Shown: positions 9,963 through 19,415 of the stretch, in pieces
Numbering within the stretch: position 1 is the stretch's first letter
Layout of the letters: the number at the start of each line of letters is the position of its first letter
DNA from: Crocinitomicaceae bacterium
GTDB taxonomy: Bacteria > Bacteroidota > Bacteroidia > Flavobacteriales_D > Crocinitomicaceae
NCBI GenBank assembly: GCA_028689775.1
Contig: JAQVCM010000004.1
Coordinates: forward strand, 124,001-188,000
Reading direction: 5' to 3'
DNA: 64,000 nucleotides
Notes under the pieces: generated by a model
Told to the model about the DNA's origin: nothing
The model's database searches: none
The model's input: only the letters and a program-made list of their open reading frames with translations
Made by a program: the position numbers and the translations under genes

Positions 9963-11333
9963 TTATTTTTTTAGATGGAAAATCAACTCTTCCAAACTCA
10001 TTTCTTCTTGATCTCCAGTTTCCATGTTTTTCAACTGAATTAAACTTTCCGACATTTCTGTTTCTCCTACAATTGCAACATGTTGTACGTGAATATCATT
10101 CGCATATTTCATTTGCTTTTGCATTTTTGCTGCAGTTGGATAAATTTCGCAATCAATTCCATTTTGACGAATTTCTTTTGCCAAACGCATGCAGTGTTTC
10201 TGCTCTTTCTCTCCAAAATTGACAAACATCAACGTCATACCTTTGTCTGTGTCTTTTGGGAATAAATCCAATTCTTTCAACACATCGTAAATTCGATCAG
10301 CTCCAAATGAGATCCCAACTCCTGAAATATTTGGCATTCCAAATAAACCTGTCAAATCATCGTAGCGACCACCGCCACAAATGCTTCCCATTTTTACATC
10401 ATTTGCTTTCACTTCGAAAATTGCGCCTGTATAATAGTTTAATCCTCTTGCTAAAGTAACGTCAAATTTTAATTCCGCACGTACGAGACCTAATTCATCA
10501 ACCTGATCTAAAACGTATTGTAATTCTTCGATTCCTTTGATTCCAATTTCACTTGCTTGAAGGAATCGTGTTAATTCAGCTAAGTTTTCTTTATTCGAAC
10601 CCGTCAAATTAAACAACGGTTTGATCTTTTCAATTGCTTGTTCAGAAACCCCTTTTTCTTTCAATTCTTTCTCCACACCTTCTTGACCAATCTTATCCAA
10701 TTTGTCAATTGCCACCGTGATGTCAATCAACTTATCTTGCTCTCCAGAAACTTCTGCAATTCCAGATAGAATCTTTCTATTGTTGATTAAAATGGTAAAA
10801 CTCGGAACATTTAAATTCGTTAAAACTTCATCAAAAATCTGTACAAAATCAACTTCATAATGCAAAGAATCACTTCCTACTACATCTGCATCACATTGTG
10901 TAAACTCTTGGTATCTTCCGTGTTGTGGTCTGTCGGCTCTCCAAACAGCTTGAATTTGGTATCTTTTGAATGGAAACGAAATCTCATGTTGGTGCTGTAC
11001 TACAAATCGAGCAAAAGGAACTGTCAAGTCATAACGAAGTGCTTTCTCGGCTAAAGAATTTGCAAAACGCGGTAAATTCTCAACTTTCAACGCTTCTAAA
11101 TCTGCTTTTTTTAATTTATCACCTGAATTTAAAACTCTGAAAATCAAACGATCTCCTTCTTCTCCATATTTACCCAATAAGGTAGAGGATAATTCAAAAG
11201 AAGGTGTTTCGATTGGAGCAAATCCATACTTTTTAAAAACATCTTTGATGGTGTCGTAAATATACGTACGTTTTGCTACATCTTGTGGTAGAAAATCTCT
11301 TGTACCTTTTGGTATAGATGGTTTTTGAGCCAT
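9963..11333 (-). CDS. hisS: Histidyl-tRNA synthetase
   Basis: A 456-residue class II synthetase that charges tRNA-His. Motif 2 lies in the [23 protein letters not shown] region, the histidine-binding loop is [12 protein letters not shown], and motif 3 lies near GGGRYDDL. The C-terminal anticodon-binding domain is present (about residues 360-456). The protein is full length and looks functional, so it is a true synthetase rather than a HisZ-like paralogue. It leads an apparent operon with hutH and a membrane protein. A weak -7-like TATCTTTA lies just upstream of the ATG at 11333. Confidence 0.95.
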   Translation of the reverse strand: MAQKPSIPKGTRDFLPQDVAKRTYIYDTIKDVFKKYGFAPIETPSFELSSTLLGKYGEEGDRLIFRVLNSGDKLKKADLEALKVENLPRFANSLAEKALRYDLTVPFARFVVQHQHEISFPFKRYQIQAVWRADRPQHGRYQEFTQCDADVVGSDSLHYEVDFVQIFDEVLTNLNVPSFTILINNRKILSGIAEVSGEQDKLIDITVAIDKLDKIGQEGVEKELKEKGVSEQAIEKIKPLFNLTGSNKENLAELTRFLQASEIGIKGIEELQYVLDQVDELGLVRAELKFDVTLARGLNYYTGAIFEVKANDVKMGSICGGGRYDDLTGLFGMPNISGVGISFGADRIYDVLKELDLFPKDTDKGMTLMFVNFGEKEQKHCMRLAKEIRQNGIDCEIYPTAAKMQKQMKYANDIHVQHVAIVGETEMSESLIQLKNMETGDQEEMSLEELIFHLKK

Positions 11334-11525
11334 TTTTTATTTTTCTTGTAAAGATAAGGTTTGCATTCGGAATTTGAAGTTATCTACCCCTGAAATAATT
11401 GAAATGTCGCTCGAATCAGAACGATTGAATACTGATTTGAACAAACGACTAATACTGATGCAAGTGAGTTTGAAACGCTGAATACACCTCTGATGTTTTA
11501 ATCAAACTGATAAACGACTTGCAAC

Positions 11526-11557
11526 AAAAAATGCCCTTCTGTAATACAAAAGGGCAT
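11526..11557 (-). terminator. Rho-independent terminator after the M23 peptidase gene
   Basis: Perfect 8-bp arms (11531-11538 and 11550-11557, ATGCCCTT paired with AAGGGCAT) with an 11-nt loop, followed on the minus strand by a run of T. It sits 22 nt past the stop of the peptidase gene. Confidence 0.85.
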
Positions 11558-11579
11558 CTATTAAATATTTTCTATACTG

Positions 11580-12566
11580 TTATTTCGTTCTTAACGATCT
11601 GCCAATTTGCAAAGTTGCATTCTGACGAATTCCATTGAGCTTACAAAGTTGTGCAATGGTCATGTTGTTACGTGCAGCAATCTTAGACAAAGTATCTCCA
11701 GATCTCACTCTGTAATATTTTTTGGATGCTACACTTTTTCTTGCAACAGCAGCAACATCGCTCGTGTGATCATGTGTTTCGTAATAATCTGATGGCTTCG
11801 CTCCTGGTCTGAACAATCCTTTATGCACAAATAAGTTAGGATCTTTCACTTGGCTTGAAGCAAAATCAATCATTTCCTCTGGATTGATTGGCGCATCATA
11901 AAAACGCACTTCGAAATGTAAATGCGGACCAAATGAACGTCCTGTATTTCCTCCGATTCCAATTACATCACCCGCCTGAACGTCTTGATTTGGATCAACT
12001 AACAATCTGCTCATGTGTGCATAAAAAGTTTCTAACCCATTCTCATGTCGGATAACCACTAAATTACCGTAACCACCGTTGTTGTATTTAGAATAACGAA
12101 CTTTACCTGACCAAGCCGCTCGAATCGTATCTGTTACGTTGAAAGCAATGTCAATTCCATTGTGGTAACGACCCTTTCTGTAACCGTATCTTGAGGTGAT
12201 AATTCCTGTATTTGGCGAAACAAATTTATTGGATAAATCTCCATCAACGCACAACCAAATGGTATCTTGTAGTTTGGATAAATCGTTTGAACGGTTGGAA
12301 GTAAAGCAAATTTCATTGTCCCAAGTTTGAACGAAATTCAATCCGGATTCATTTGCGATGTAATTGTGAACATTCTCATTTAAAATACCGTCAAAATGTG
12401 AATCATCTAAAACAGCTTCATCTAAATCTGTTTCTACTAACATTTTCCAAGACCTATCTGCGAAAATTAGCATTTTCCCGCTTGGTGTTACTACGGTATC
12501 AACAACTTGTTGAGCAAAAGAAAATACTGGTAATGAAGAGATTAAAAGAATAAAAAGGTATTTCAT
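11580..12566 (-). CDS. M23 peptidoglycan endopeptidase with C-terminal LysM
   Basis: A 328-residue exported protein (signal peptide about 1-19). The LytM/M23 zinc peptidase domain spans about 118-232, with ligands H135 and D139 (HNGID), H184 in FYAHMS, and H215/H217 in HLHFE. All are intact, so it is probably active on peptidoglycan cross-links. A single LysM domain (about 284-328, starting YYRVRSGDTLSKIA) would tether it to the wall. It is transcribed alone, with its own terminator. Likely role: cell-wall remodelling during growth or division. Confidence 0.9.
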   Translation of the reverse strand: MKYLFILLISSLPVFSFAQQVVDTVVTPSGKMLIFADRSWKMLVETDLDEAVLDDSHFDGILNENVHNYIANESGLNFVQTWDNEICFTSNRSNDLSKLQDTIWLCVDGDLSNKFVSPNTGIITSRYGYRKGRYHNGIDIAFNVTDTIRAAWSGKVRYSKYNNGGYGNLVVIRHENGLETFYAHMSRLLVDPNQDVQAGDVIGIGGNTGRSFGPHLHFEVRFYDAPINPEEMIDFASSQVKDPNLFVHKGLFRPGAKPSDYYETHDHTSDVAAVARKSVASKKYYRVRSGDTLSKIAARNNMTIAQLCKLNGIRQNATLQIGRSLRTK

Positions 12567-12695
12567 AAACTAATTTTGTTTGTCTTATCTCAGGGTGTGA
12601 AACTCTAATCAAAGGTTTAAAAAATGTGCACTCAATTTGAAATTAATTACGCCTAAATTTTAACAGTTGCGAATATAAATAAAAATTGTTAAATA

Positions 12696-13547
12696 TTAAC
12701 GAACATCCATGATAAAAATATCATAAAAAATATTTTCACCCGGTTTCACCAAATCGACAAGTCCTTTATTGCCATAAGCTTCTGCTGCTGGAATCACGAT
12801 CCATAGTTTATCGGACTTTTTAGCTTTCAACAATCCTAACTTTAAACCTCTGACGATTCCATTGTCAGAAAATCGCATTTCAAACGGTTTGGCTCTGCGG
12901 TAACTGATGTCGTATTTTGGATGTGACGGAGAACTAACCATGTAATGAAAATCGACCGTACTCTCTTCGTTTGCAATTTTTTCCTCCGTCTCATTCTCTT
13001 CTAAAAGCCACACTTTTGTTCCGTCAATCACGCGAGTTGGATTTACTTTTTTCAAAATTCGTGCGTGAATGATATTCGTTGCATTTGGAGGAATTAAATT
13101 TTTGATTCCTGCTTTTCCCCGCGCTAAATCTCCTGGTAAAATGATCTCAACAAAATCTCCTACTTTCAGTTTTCTAAATGCAATGTCCCAGCCCGAAGTT
13201 TGAAGTCCAAATCCGACTAAAAAAGGTAAAAAATCTCGCTTTAGCAATTGATTTCCATCTACTAATGTCCCATCTTCCAAACGAACATCGTAATTGATTT
13301 GAACCACATCTCCATCCTTCAAAAAATCGCCTTTGCCGTGTTCAAACCATTTGATTTTCAAACCATTTTCTGCTTCAAACAAATCGACTTGGTTCGTTGG
13401 TACCAATGCTTGAACTGGATCTTCTCCTTGCACTACTTTTTCTTTTACGTCTTTGTTTTCAAGCTTTCCAGTCTCTTTTTTGACACCTTCTGTGTTGCAA
13501 GAAAACAATCCAAAGATCAATAGAAAAATGATGCTATTTTGCTTCAT
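12696..13547 (-). CDS. Lipoprotein with tandem FKBP-type domains
   Basis: A 283-residue lipoprotein (lipobox ending at C17). Two FKBP-like peptidyl-prolyl isomerase units follow: one about 65-165 (DGDVVQINYDVRLEDGTLVDG, then GWDIAFRKLKVGD) and a more divergent one about 185-283 (ending NKGLVDLVKPGENIFYDIFI). They would catalyse proline isomerisation or act as chaperones in the periplasm. The gene starts 3 nt after the preceding FKBP gene and shares its operon with nrnA. The second domain has lost several conserved FKBP aromatic residues and may be non-catalytic. Confidence 0.85.
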   Translation of the reverse strand: MKQNSIIFLLIFGLFSCNTEGVKKETGKLENKDVKEKVVQGEDPVQALVPTNQVDLFEAENGLKIKWFEHGKGDFLKDGDVVQINYDVRLEDGTLVDGNQLLKRDFLPFLVGFGLQTSGWDIAFRKLKVGDFVEIILPGDLARGKAGIKNLIPPNATNIIHARILKKVNPTRVIDGTKVWLLEENETEEKIANEESTVDFHYMVSSPSHPKYDISYRRAKPFEMRFSDNGIVRGLKLGLLKAKKSDKLWIVIPAAEAYGNKGLVDLVKPGENIFYDIFIMDVR

Positions 13548-13550
13548 AAA

Positions 13551-14075
13551 TTATCTTTTTATTTTCAATGATATTAATTCTAGGTCAACAACGATTGTCG
13601 TTAATGGTGGAATTTTATCAAAATCGCCCGCTAAACCGTGTCCTAAATGACTTGGAATTATCAATTTGGCTTTGTCTCCAACCCGCATTTTTTTGATACC
13701 TTCCTGAACACCGGTTTCTATGTCACTTTTATCAATCTTAAAAGATTCTACTTCTTCCCCTTTGGTTTCATAACAAGTTTCACCCGTTAGAAGCGTAATT
13801 TTAAAACGAACTTTGGCGGTCATTCCGCTTTCTGCAAAAGGACCATTGCCTTTTTGATAAATGTAATATCGTAATCCAGAACCAGTTTCTTCGACTTTCC
13901 ACGATTTTCGCTGATCCAAATACATGCGGATATTCATGTCCTCTTCAAAAGCCAACTCTTTTCCAAAATTAGATGATTGCTCCTGCGTCCAATTGACTTT
14001 CACTTCTTCTTTTTTGGATTGACAAGAAACGACCATCAGTATTAAAAGTAAATAAAAACACCTTGTTCCCTTCAT
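13551..14075 (-). CDS. FKBP-type peptidyl-prolyl isomerase lipoprotein
   Basis: A 174-residue lipoprotein starting at the ATG at 14075, which gives a clean signal with lipobox LMVVSC (C18). A longer start upstream would overlap nrnA and bury the signal peptide, so I rejected it. The FKBP fold spans about 70-172, with GVQEGIKKMRVGDKAKLIIPSHLGHG as the core signature. It sits directly after nrnA (1 nt between) and 3 nt before a second FKBP lipoprotein. Paired FKBP lipoproteins near nrnA are common in Bacteroidota; they probably assist folding of exported proteins. Confidence 0.87.
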   Translation of the reverse strand: MKGTRCFYLLLILMVVSCQSKKEEVKVNWTQEQSSNFGKELAFEEDMNIRMYLDQRKSWKVEETGSGLRYYIYQKGNGPFAESGMTAKVRFKITLLTGETCYETKGEEVESFKIDKSDIETGVQEGIKKMRVGDKAKLIIPSHLGHGLAGDFDKIPPLTTIVVDLELISLKIKR

Positions 14076-14076
14076 A

Positions 14077-15084
14077 TTAATCTGCTTGAATGTATTGACC
14101 AACTACTTTTTTAAATAATTCAATTGCTTCTTCTATCGTACCGTCAAACTTTCCACCTGCTGCATTTGCGTGTCCTCCGCCTTGAAAATAATCGGAAGTC
14201 ATTACATTCACTGCATTTTCTTTTCCTTTGGAACGGAAAGAAATTTTGATATATCCATCTCCTTCGTTGAAAAACGCTGCTGCTTTTACACCTTGAATGG
14301 AAAGTGCAACATTCACCAATCCTTCCGTGTCGCCTTTGATGTAATTCAAACGATCCAGTTCTGCTCTGGTTAACGAAATGATGGCAACTTTATTATTGTG
14401 AATCAATTCTAACTTCTCTGAAGTAGCATATCCATGTAGTTTAAGTCGATCCAATGTATTGGTGTCAAATACATTCTGATGAACTTCGTAATGCTTGACT
14501 CCAACTTCTAACAATTGCGCTAATATAGTATGTGTGCGCGGATGAACAGATGGAAACCTGAAAGAACCTGTATCGGTCATAATTCCTAAATAGATTGCTG
14601 TTCCCATTGGAATCGTCAACAAATCTGTCCGTTTTGAATCTTCTAAAACTCTAAAAATCAATTCGCACGTTGAGCCGACAGTTGGGTCAGAATAGGTAAT
14701 GTCTGTAAATTCAGCAGGATTCAAATGGTGATCGATTAATACTTTTTTAGCAGTCGAATTCACCAATAATTCTCCCATTTCATCACCAATTCGTTTCGGC
14801 TCATTGTAATCTAAGCACATGATCAAATCAGCTTTTCCGAATTGACTAATTATTTCTTCTTGATTGGATTCATAATTTAGAATCGATTCCGTTTTATCTA
14901 ACCACAACAAGAAATCTGGTGCAGGATCAGGATGACAAATGACTGCTGATTTTCCAAGCACTTCACACAGGTTTAACATTGCTATGCTGCTACCGATTGA
15001 ATCTCCGTCTGGTGATTTATGAGAAGTGATTACGATGTGCTTTGCTTCTTGAATTGCTTCGATGATTTGACTGCTGATATGCAT
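14077..15084 (-). CDS. nrnA: DHH/DHHA1 phosphoesterase, NrnA-like
   Basis: A 335-residue bifunctional oligoribonuclease / pAp phosphatase-type enzyme. The N-terminal DHH domain has H22 and D26-x-D28 (SHKSPDGDS), a catalytic D in MCLDYN, and the DHH motif in LIDHHLNP. The DHHA1 domain ends with GGGHANAAGG (near residue 300), which binds substrate. It would degrade nanoRNAs and/or pAp in the cytoplasm. It is the first gene of an operon with two FKBP lipoproteins and has a TACCTTTG promoter box 47 nt upstream. NrnA versus a cyclic-dinucleotide phosphodiesterase role cannot be settled by motifs, but no GGDEF or PAS region is present. Confidence 0.87.
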   Translation of the reverse strand: MHISSQIIEAIQEAKHIVITSHKSPDGDSIGSSIAMLNLCEVLGKSAVICHPDPAPDFLLWLDKTESILNYESNQEEIISQFGKADLIMCLDYNEPKRIGDEMGELLVNSTAKKVLIDHHLNPAEFTDITYSDPTVGSTCELIFRVLEDSKRTDLLTIPMGTAIYLGIMTDTGSFRFPSVHPRTHTILAQLLEVGVKHYEVHQNVFDTNTLDRLKLHGYATSEKLELIHNNKVAIISLTRAELDRLNYIKGDTEGLVNVALSIQGVKAAAFFNEGDGYIKISFRSKGKENAVNVMTSDYFQGGGHANAAGGKFDGTIEEAIELFKKVVGQYIQAD

Positions 15085-15131
15085 GCGCTATGATTGGTAT
15101 TTTGAATTTATATTTTGGACAGAATTGACCA

Positions 15132-15139
15132 CAAAGGTA
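15132..15139 (-). promoter_or_regulatory. -7 box TACCTTTG of nrnA
   Basis: Matches TAnnTTTG on the minus strand, 47 nt before the nrnA ATG. Confidence 0.5.
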
Positions 15140-15226
15140 AGAAGCTTTTTAGCGAGTATTGGGAAAAACTTCTATTTAATGCAAACAATCACGTGTTTGA
15201 AAAACGATTGTAAAAGTCATTAAATG

Positions 15227-15262
15227 AAAAATCGGAAAAACCAATTCGATTTTTCCGATTTT
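15227..15262 (-). terminator. Terminator after the NlpE-META lipoprotein gene
   Basis: Arms AAAATCGGAAAAA (15228-15240) and TTTTTCCGATTTT (15250-15262) pair perfectly around a 9-nt loop. The A/T-rich arms supply a T run in either direction. It lies 18 nt past the lipoprotein stop codon. Confidence 0.75.
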
Positions 15263-15279
15263 ATAAACGTATTTAATTT

Positions 15280-16044
15280 TTATACTGCGATCTCAAAAGT
15301 CGCTAATGGAGCCATTCTTCCTTTGTTTAAAGTCAAGGTTTTTTCGTTTACAGATATATTATCTGCTTCCATCATCATTTTCTTAAACTCTTCTTCAAGC
15401 TCATCTGGACAAGCCATCATGGTAGAAATTCCTGGCGTAGTTTCCAATCTCAAACCATTTTTGATTTTATAACCAAAAGTCAATTGATTACAACCCGCTT
15501 TTGCTTCAACACGCCCTTCTGCAGCATGAAAAACAAGGTAATGAGATTCAGAATCTCCTTTTACTTTCTTTCCATAAAGCTCAACCAATTTCCATTTTTG
15601 ATTTTCAACTTGTTGATTCCCATTTTTATTTAAGATGTACGCATTTTCAGAATCTCCAGTAACAACATTTCCTTTGTTGTCCAACATTCTGATTTTATTT
15701 TCTTCTACTTTAAACATGTTAGAAGCAAACTCTTTCGGCATATTTTCCAAAAGGATGTTGTTGCCTTTCCACGTAAATTTCCCTGTCGTCACTTTTGCTT
15801 CCTCTTCTTTATCGAATTTAGATTGTGTTAATACAAACGTATTCTCAGCAGTTAAATTCAATTCTGTTTCCATTCCATCACATGCTTCACAAGGTAAACT
15901 TCCAGAATAACTTCCTTTCCAGTCCAATGCATTTTCTGACGTGTGAACATCAGGAAGAATAGATTCCTTATTCGTTTTGGAAGTATTACAGGACGCTATG
16001 GTGATTGCTAAAAGTGCTATCCCAAAAATTGTTTTGATTTTCAT
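15280..16044 (-). CDS. Lipoprotein with NlpE-like and META domains
   Basis: A 254-residue lipoprotein from the ATG at 16044, giving a signal with lipobox TIASC (C19); longer upstream starts would hide it. An NlpE N-terminal-type domain (about 40-145) carries the C52-x2-C55 pair in LPCEACDG. A META domain (about 150-254) follows, with AGCNQLTFGY and the late TMMACPDELE motif. NlpE senses envelope stress and surface contact in enterobacteria, and META domains occur in heat-shock or motility proteins. Here a stress-related envelope role is only inferred. The gene is monocistronic with its own promoter box and terminator. Confidence 0.85.
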   Translation of the reverse strand: MKIKTIFGIALLAITIASCNTSKTNKESILPDVHTSENALDWKGSYSGSLPCEACDGMETELNLTAENTFVLTQSKFDKEEEAKVTTGKFTWKGNNILLENMPKEFASNMFKVEENKIRMLDNKGNVVTGDSENAYILNKNGNQQVENQKWKLVELYGKKVKGDSESHYLVFHAAEGRVEAKAGCNQLTFGYKIKNGLRLETTPGISTMMACPDELEEEFKKMMMEADNISVNEKTLTLNKGRMAPLATFEIAV

Positions 16045-16116
16045 ATCGTTGTTTTTTATCTGGATTATAATTGACATTACAAGCGAGCTTTTTGCTATGC
16101 GCTCATAAGATTTGTT

Positions 16117-16124
16117 CAAATGTA
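16117..16124 (-). promoter_or_regulatory. -7 box TACATTTG of the NlpE-META gene
   Basis: Matches TAnnTTTG on the minus strand, 72 nt before the ATG at 16044. Confidence 0.45.
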
Positions 16125-16148
16125 ATGCCAAAACCTAGATAAATGTCT

Positions 16149-17024
16149 TTATTTTAACAACCTTTCTGTTTCCTGAATAATTTCAGCTGCTAATTCTTTG
16201 GAAACTTGCACCAACGGTCTACGCATTACTTGACTCATTAAATTTCTTTTTTCCAAAGCCACTTTTACACCGCCAGGATTTCCTTCTTGGAAGAACATTT
16301 TCGTTACGGGAATCAAGTCGTAATGAATTTCACGAGCAATATCATAATTACCTTCCAAAGCTGCATTCACCATTTTAGAAAACTTTTCTGGAAAAGCTTG
16401 ACCAACGACGGAAATCACTCCTGCACCACCCAAAGTAATCATTGGAAATGTCAAGGCATCATCGCCTGAAAGCAAACCAAAACTAAGTGGTTTCAAACGG
16501 ATGATTTCCATGATTTGATCTAAATTTCCAGAAGCTTCTTTCATCGCAACGATGTTTGGGATCTCTGCTAATCTCAAGGTTGTTTCCGCGCTTACGTTTG
16601 AACCTGTTCTTCCCGGTACATTATACAAGATGATTGGCAAAGTCGTTGCTTCAGCAATGTATTTATAGTGCTGATAAATTCCTTCTTGTGTTGGTTTATT
16701 GTAATAAGGTGAAACGGATAAAATTCCATCCACTCCTTTTGGAACTTGACGAATTGCTTCTGCAACATTCACCGTGTCATTTCCACCAACACCATAAACG
16801 ATCGGCAATCTTCCGTTGTTTACAGCAATTACGGTTTCTAAAACTTGTGTTTTCTCCGCTTGACTCAAGGTTGGAGATTCGCCTGTTGTGCCTTGAACAA
16901 CTAAAAAGTCAACTCCACCTTCAATTTGAAGTTGAACTAATTTTTTCAATCCTTCAAAATCGATTGAAAAATCTGCATTAAATGGCGTTACTAACGCCAC
17001 TCCTGTTCCTTTAAATATGTTCAT
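16149..17024 (-). CDS. dapA: 4-hydroxy-tetrahydrodipicolinate synthase
   Basis: A 291-residue enzyme condensing pyruvate with aspartate semialdehyde in lysine and diaminopimelate synthesis. From the ATG at 17024 the Schiff-base lysine is K162 (VAMKEASGN), the catalytic tyrosine is Y134 (LYNVPGRTG), and the GTTGES loop is residues 45-50. The start is fixed by the standard N-terminus (MNIFKGTGVALVTPF) and by a promoter box 28 nt upstream; the longer open frame would run through that box. The gene stands alone. Confidence 0.95.
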   Translation of the reverse strand: MNIFKGTGVALVTPFNADFSIDFEGLKKLVQLQIEGGVDFLVVQGTTGESPTLSQAEKTQVLETVIAVNNGRLPIVYGVGGNDTVNVAEAIRQVPKGVDGILSVSPYYNKPTQEGIYQHYKYIAEATTLPIILYNVPGRTGSNVSAETTLRLAEIPNIVAMKEASGNLDQIMEIIRLKPLSFGLLSGDDALTFPMITLGGAGVISVVGQAFPEKFSKMVNAALEGNYDIAREIHYDLIPVTKMFFQEGNPGGVKVALEKRNLMSQVMRRPLVQVSKELAAEIIQETERLLK

Positions 17025-17052
17025 TTTGCTAATTTTCGTACTTTTTATTTTA

Positions 17053-17060
17053 CAAAAATA
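17053..17060 (-). promoter_or_regulatory. -7 box TATTTTTG of dapA
   Basis: Matches TAnnTTTG on the minus strand, 28 nt before the dapA ATG. Confidence 0.45.
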
Positions 17061-17129
17061 GATAAAATATAGACAGCTTTGAACAATAGTATATCGCAAT
17101 ACACCGATATACCGATATCTTTTGAAATG

Positions 17130-17160
17130 AAAAAAAGCTGCCTGATAATCAGACAGCTTT
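17130..17160 (-). terminator. Terminator after the S46 peptidase gene
   Basis: Arms AAAGCTGCCTGA (17134-17145) and TCAGACAGCTTT (17149-17160) pair in 11 of 12 positions, with the odd pair a U-G wobble in the minus-strand RNA, around a 3-nt loop and followed by a T run. It lies 22 nt past the peptidase stop. Confidence 0.85.
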
Positions 17161-17181
17161 CTCTAAACCTTTCGGTTAAAA

Positions 17182-19311
17182 TTATTTAATCAATTTCATT
17201 TCTTTGATCAAGTTGTCAGCACCATAGCACTTGTCAACTAACCAAAGTACGTAGCGAATATCTACAGAAATTGTTCTTTGAATGTTTGGTTCGAAGTAGA
17301 TGTCTCCTGACATTGCTTCCCAGTTTCCATCAAAAGCAAGACCGATTAATTCTCCATTTCCGTTGATTACTGGAGAACCAGAGTTACCACCAGTAATGTC
17401 ATTGTTAGACAAGAAGTTTACGTTCAATTGACCTTTGTTGTTGGCATATTGACCGTAATCTTTTTTCGTCCACAATTCTTTCAATTTCGCATCAACAACG
17501 AATTCTGGATTTGTTGGATCTTCTTTTTCCATCAATTCATCGATTGTAGAAATGTAGTCGTATTTCTTACCTTCCAAGGTGTTGTATGGTAAAACGTTTC
17601 CGTATGTCAAACGCATGGTTGAGTTTGCGTTCGGATAGAAATTTTTCTTCGGCTCCATCAATCTCAACGCTTGAACGAACAAACGGTTAGATTGTACAAT
17701 CTTCGTATTTGCGTCCTTTACTTCTTCCACAGACATGGCGTTTGTATACGCTAAATCCATATCTCTCACCAAAATGAAAAGTGGATCTGATGTCAAGGTT
17801 TTAGAAGATGGATTTTTAGCAAATGCTTCATATCTTTCTTTCGAAGAGAAAATAGAAAATGATCTCACACGACTCATAAACGCAGGTACTGATTCTGCTG
17901 TCAAGTTACGTGTAATCCCAACTCTTTGTTCCATCGGAATGTCGTTCAAGTACATTTTCAACAACGCTTCAACTGTTTCCAATTCGATGTCTAATGATTT
18001 CGTTAAGAACAAAGCTTCAGCTTCTCCCATTGCGTAATCTCTAATTTGAGCCGCGCGCTCAGCATTTCCGTCCGCCTCAACTTCTTCTGCAACTTGCATG
18101 TAATAAACAACTGAAATAACATCTACTTGACGTAAAAATTCACTTTGGTAAACTTTTAAATTAATCAATGGATCCAACGTTTTGTATGCTTGTTTGTAGT
18201 CTGCTAAAACAGAGCTGTATTCTGGTTTCCCTTTGCTGAATTTCGTAAAGTCTTCTTCTATTTTACGTTTTTTATCAGCTACTTTATTGTTCGTCAATTG
18301 TGTTGACTGACCGATAAAGTATTTCCAGTAGTTAGCAACTTGTGCATGTTTAGATGAATAGTTCAAACGAACCTGAACATCTTTGTCCATGTACTTTTTC
18401 ATTACTTCTAATTTCTTCGCACGAACTTCAACAATTTTCGGTTGTTCCAAAGAAACTGCTTGCTCAACTCCAAAAGAAGTCAAATATCTGTTTGTTCTTC
18501 CTGGGAATCCCATGATCATTGCATAGTCATTTGCTTTCACTCCTTTCAAAGAAATTGGCAAACTGTGTTTAGGTGCAAATGGAACGTTTGCTTCATTATA
18601 GTCTGCTGGTTTATTATCAGCTCCTGCATAAATTCTAAACATCGAGAAATCTCCCGTATGTCGTGGCCACATCCAGTTGTCTGTATCTCCACCAAATTTC
18701 CCTACGGATTGAGGAGGCGTACCTGTCAAACGGATATCTTTAAATGTTTCATTTACAAATAAGTAAAACTCATTTCCTTCAAAGAAATCACGAACGAAAG
18801 CGGTATAATGCGTTCCTTCAGTTGCTTGTGCTGTCAATGTTTTAGAAAGTTCAGCAATTTTAGCAGCTCTTTCTTTCAACGTCATACTTGCAGTCAACTC
18901 TTTGTTAATTGTTTTAGAAACATCTTCAATTCGAATTACGAATGTTGCTGTCAATCCTGGAATTGCAATTTCTTCTTTGAAATTTTTAGCCCAAAATCCA
19001 TTGTCCAAATAATTTTTTTCTGTTGAGGAAACTTCTGCAATTGCATCGTATCCACAGTGGTGGTTGGTTAATACCAATCCTTGATTTGAGATTACTTCTC
19101 CAGTACAAAATCCACCGAAAGAAATAATCGCATCTTTCATGGATGATTTATTAATGGAATAAAGCTGATCAGCAGTCAATTTTAAACCGTGTTTTTTCAT
19201 ATCGGCATAATTTCTTCCCAACATGAATGGCAACCACATTCCTTCGTCTGCCTTGGCTACAACTGATGTAAACATCAAGCCAATCAACGCTAAAACTTTA
19301 AATTTTCTCAT
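17182..19311 (-). CDS. S46 family dipeptidyl peptidase, DPP7-like
   Basis: A 709-residue exported serine peptidase that removes dipeptides from peptide N-termini in the periplasm. The signal peptide ends near VAKA (residue 21). The catalytic His is H85 in LTNHHCGYDA, the Asp lies in PRHTGDFSM (near 223), and the Ser is S644 in GGNSGSPV. Eighteen residues after that serine is G662 (FDGNWE). In Porphyromonas gingivalis the residue at that spacing is Gly in DPP7 (hydrophobic P1) and Arg in DPP11 (acidic P1), so this copy should prefer hydrophobic P1. It suggests peptides as a nutrient source. The gene is monocistronic with a strong terminator. Confidence 0.9.
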   Translation of the reverse strand: MRKFKVLALIGLMFTSVVAKADEGMWLPFMLGRNYADMKKHGLKLTADQLYSINKSSMKDAIISFGGFCTGEVISNQGLVLTNHHCGYDAIAEVSSTEKNYLDNGFWAKNFKEEIAIPGLTATFVIRIEDVSKTINKELTASMTLKERAAKIAELSKTLTAQATEGTHYTAFVRDFFEGNEFYLFVNETFKDIRLTGTPPQSVGKFGGDTDNWMWPRHTGDFSMFRIYAGADNKPADYNEANVPFAPKHSLPISLKGVKANDYAMIMGFPGRTNRYLTSFGVEQAVSLEQPKIVEVRAKKLEVMKKYMDKDVQVRLNYSSKHAQVANYWKYFIGQSTQLTNNKVADKKRKIEEDFTKFSKGKPEYSSVLADYKQAYKTLDPLINLKVYQSEFLRQVDVISVVYYMQVAEEVEADGNAERAAQIRDYAMGEAEALFLTKSLDIELETVEALLKMYLNDIPMEQRVGITRNLTAESVPAFMSRVRSFSIFSSKERYEAFAKNPSSKTLTSDPLFILVRDMDLAYTNAMSVEEVKDANTKIVQSNRLFVQALRLMEPKKNFYPNANSTMRLTYGNVLPYNTLEGKKYDYISTIDELMEKEDPTNPEFVVDAKLKELWTKKDYGQYANNKGQLNVNFLSNNDITGGNSGSPVINGNGELIGLAFDGNWEAMSGDIYFEPNIQRTISVDIRYVLWLVDKCYGADNLIKEMKLIK

Positions 19312-19415
19312 TTTTAATTTGGTTTTTTAAAGAATCCTTTCGGATTGAATTATTATAAGCGTCGTAAATTTAATGATAAATTTTAGAATCAATCTACTCA
19401 AGGTTTTAATTTCTA

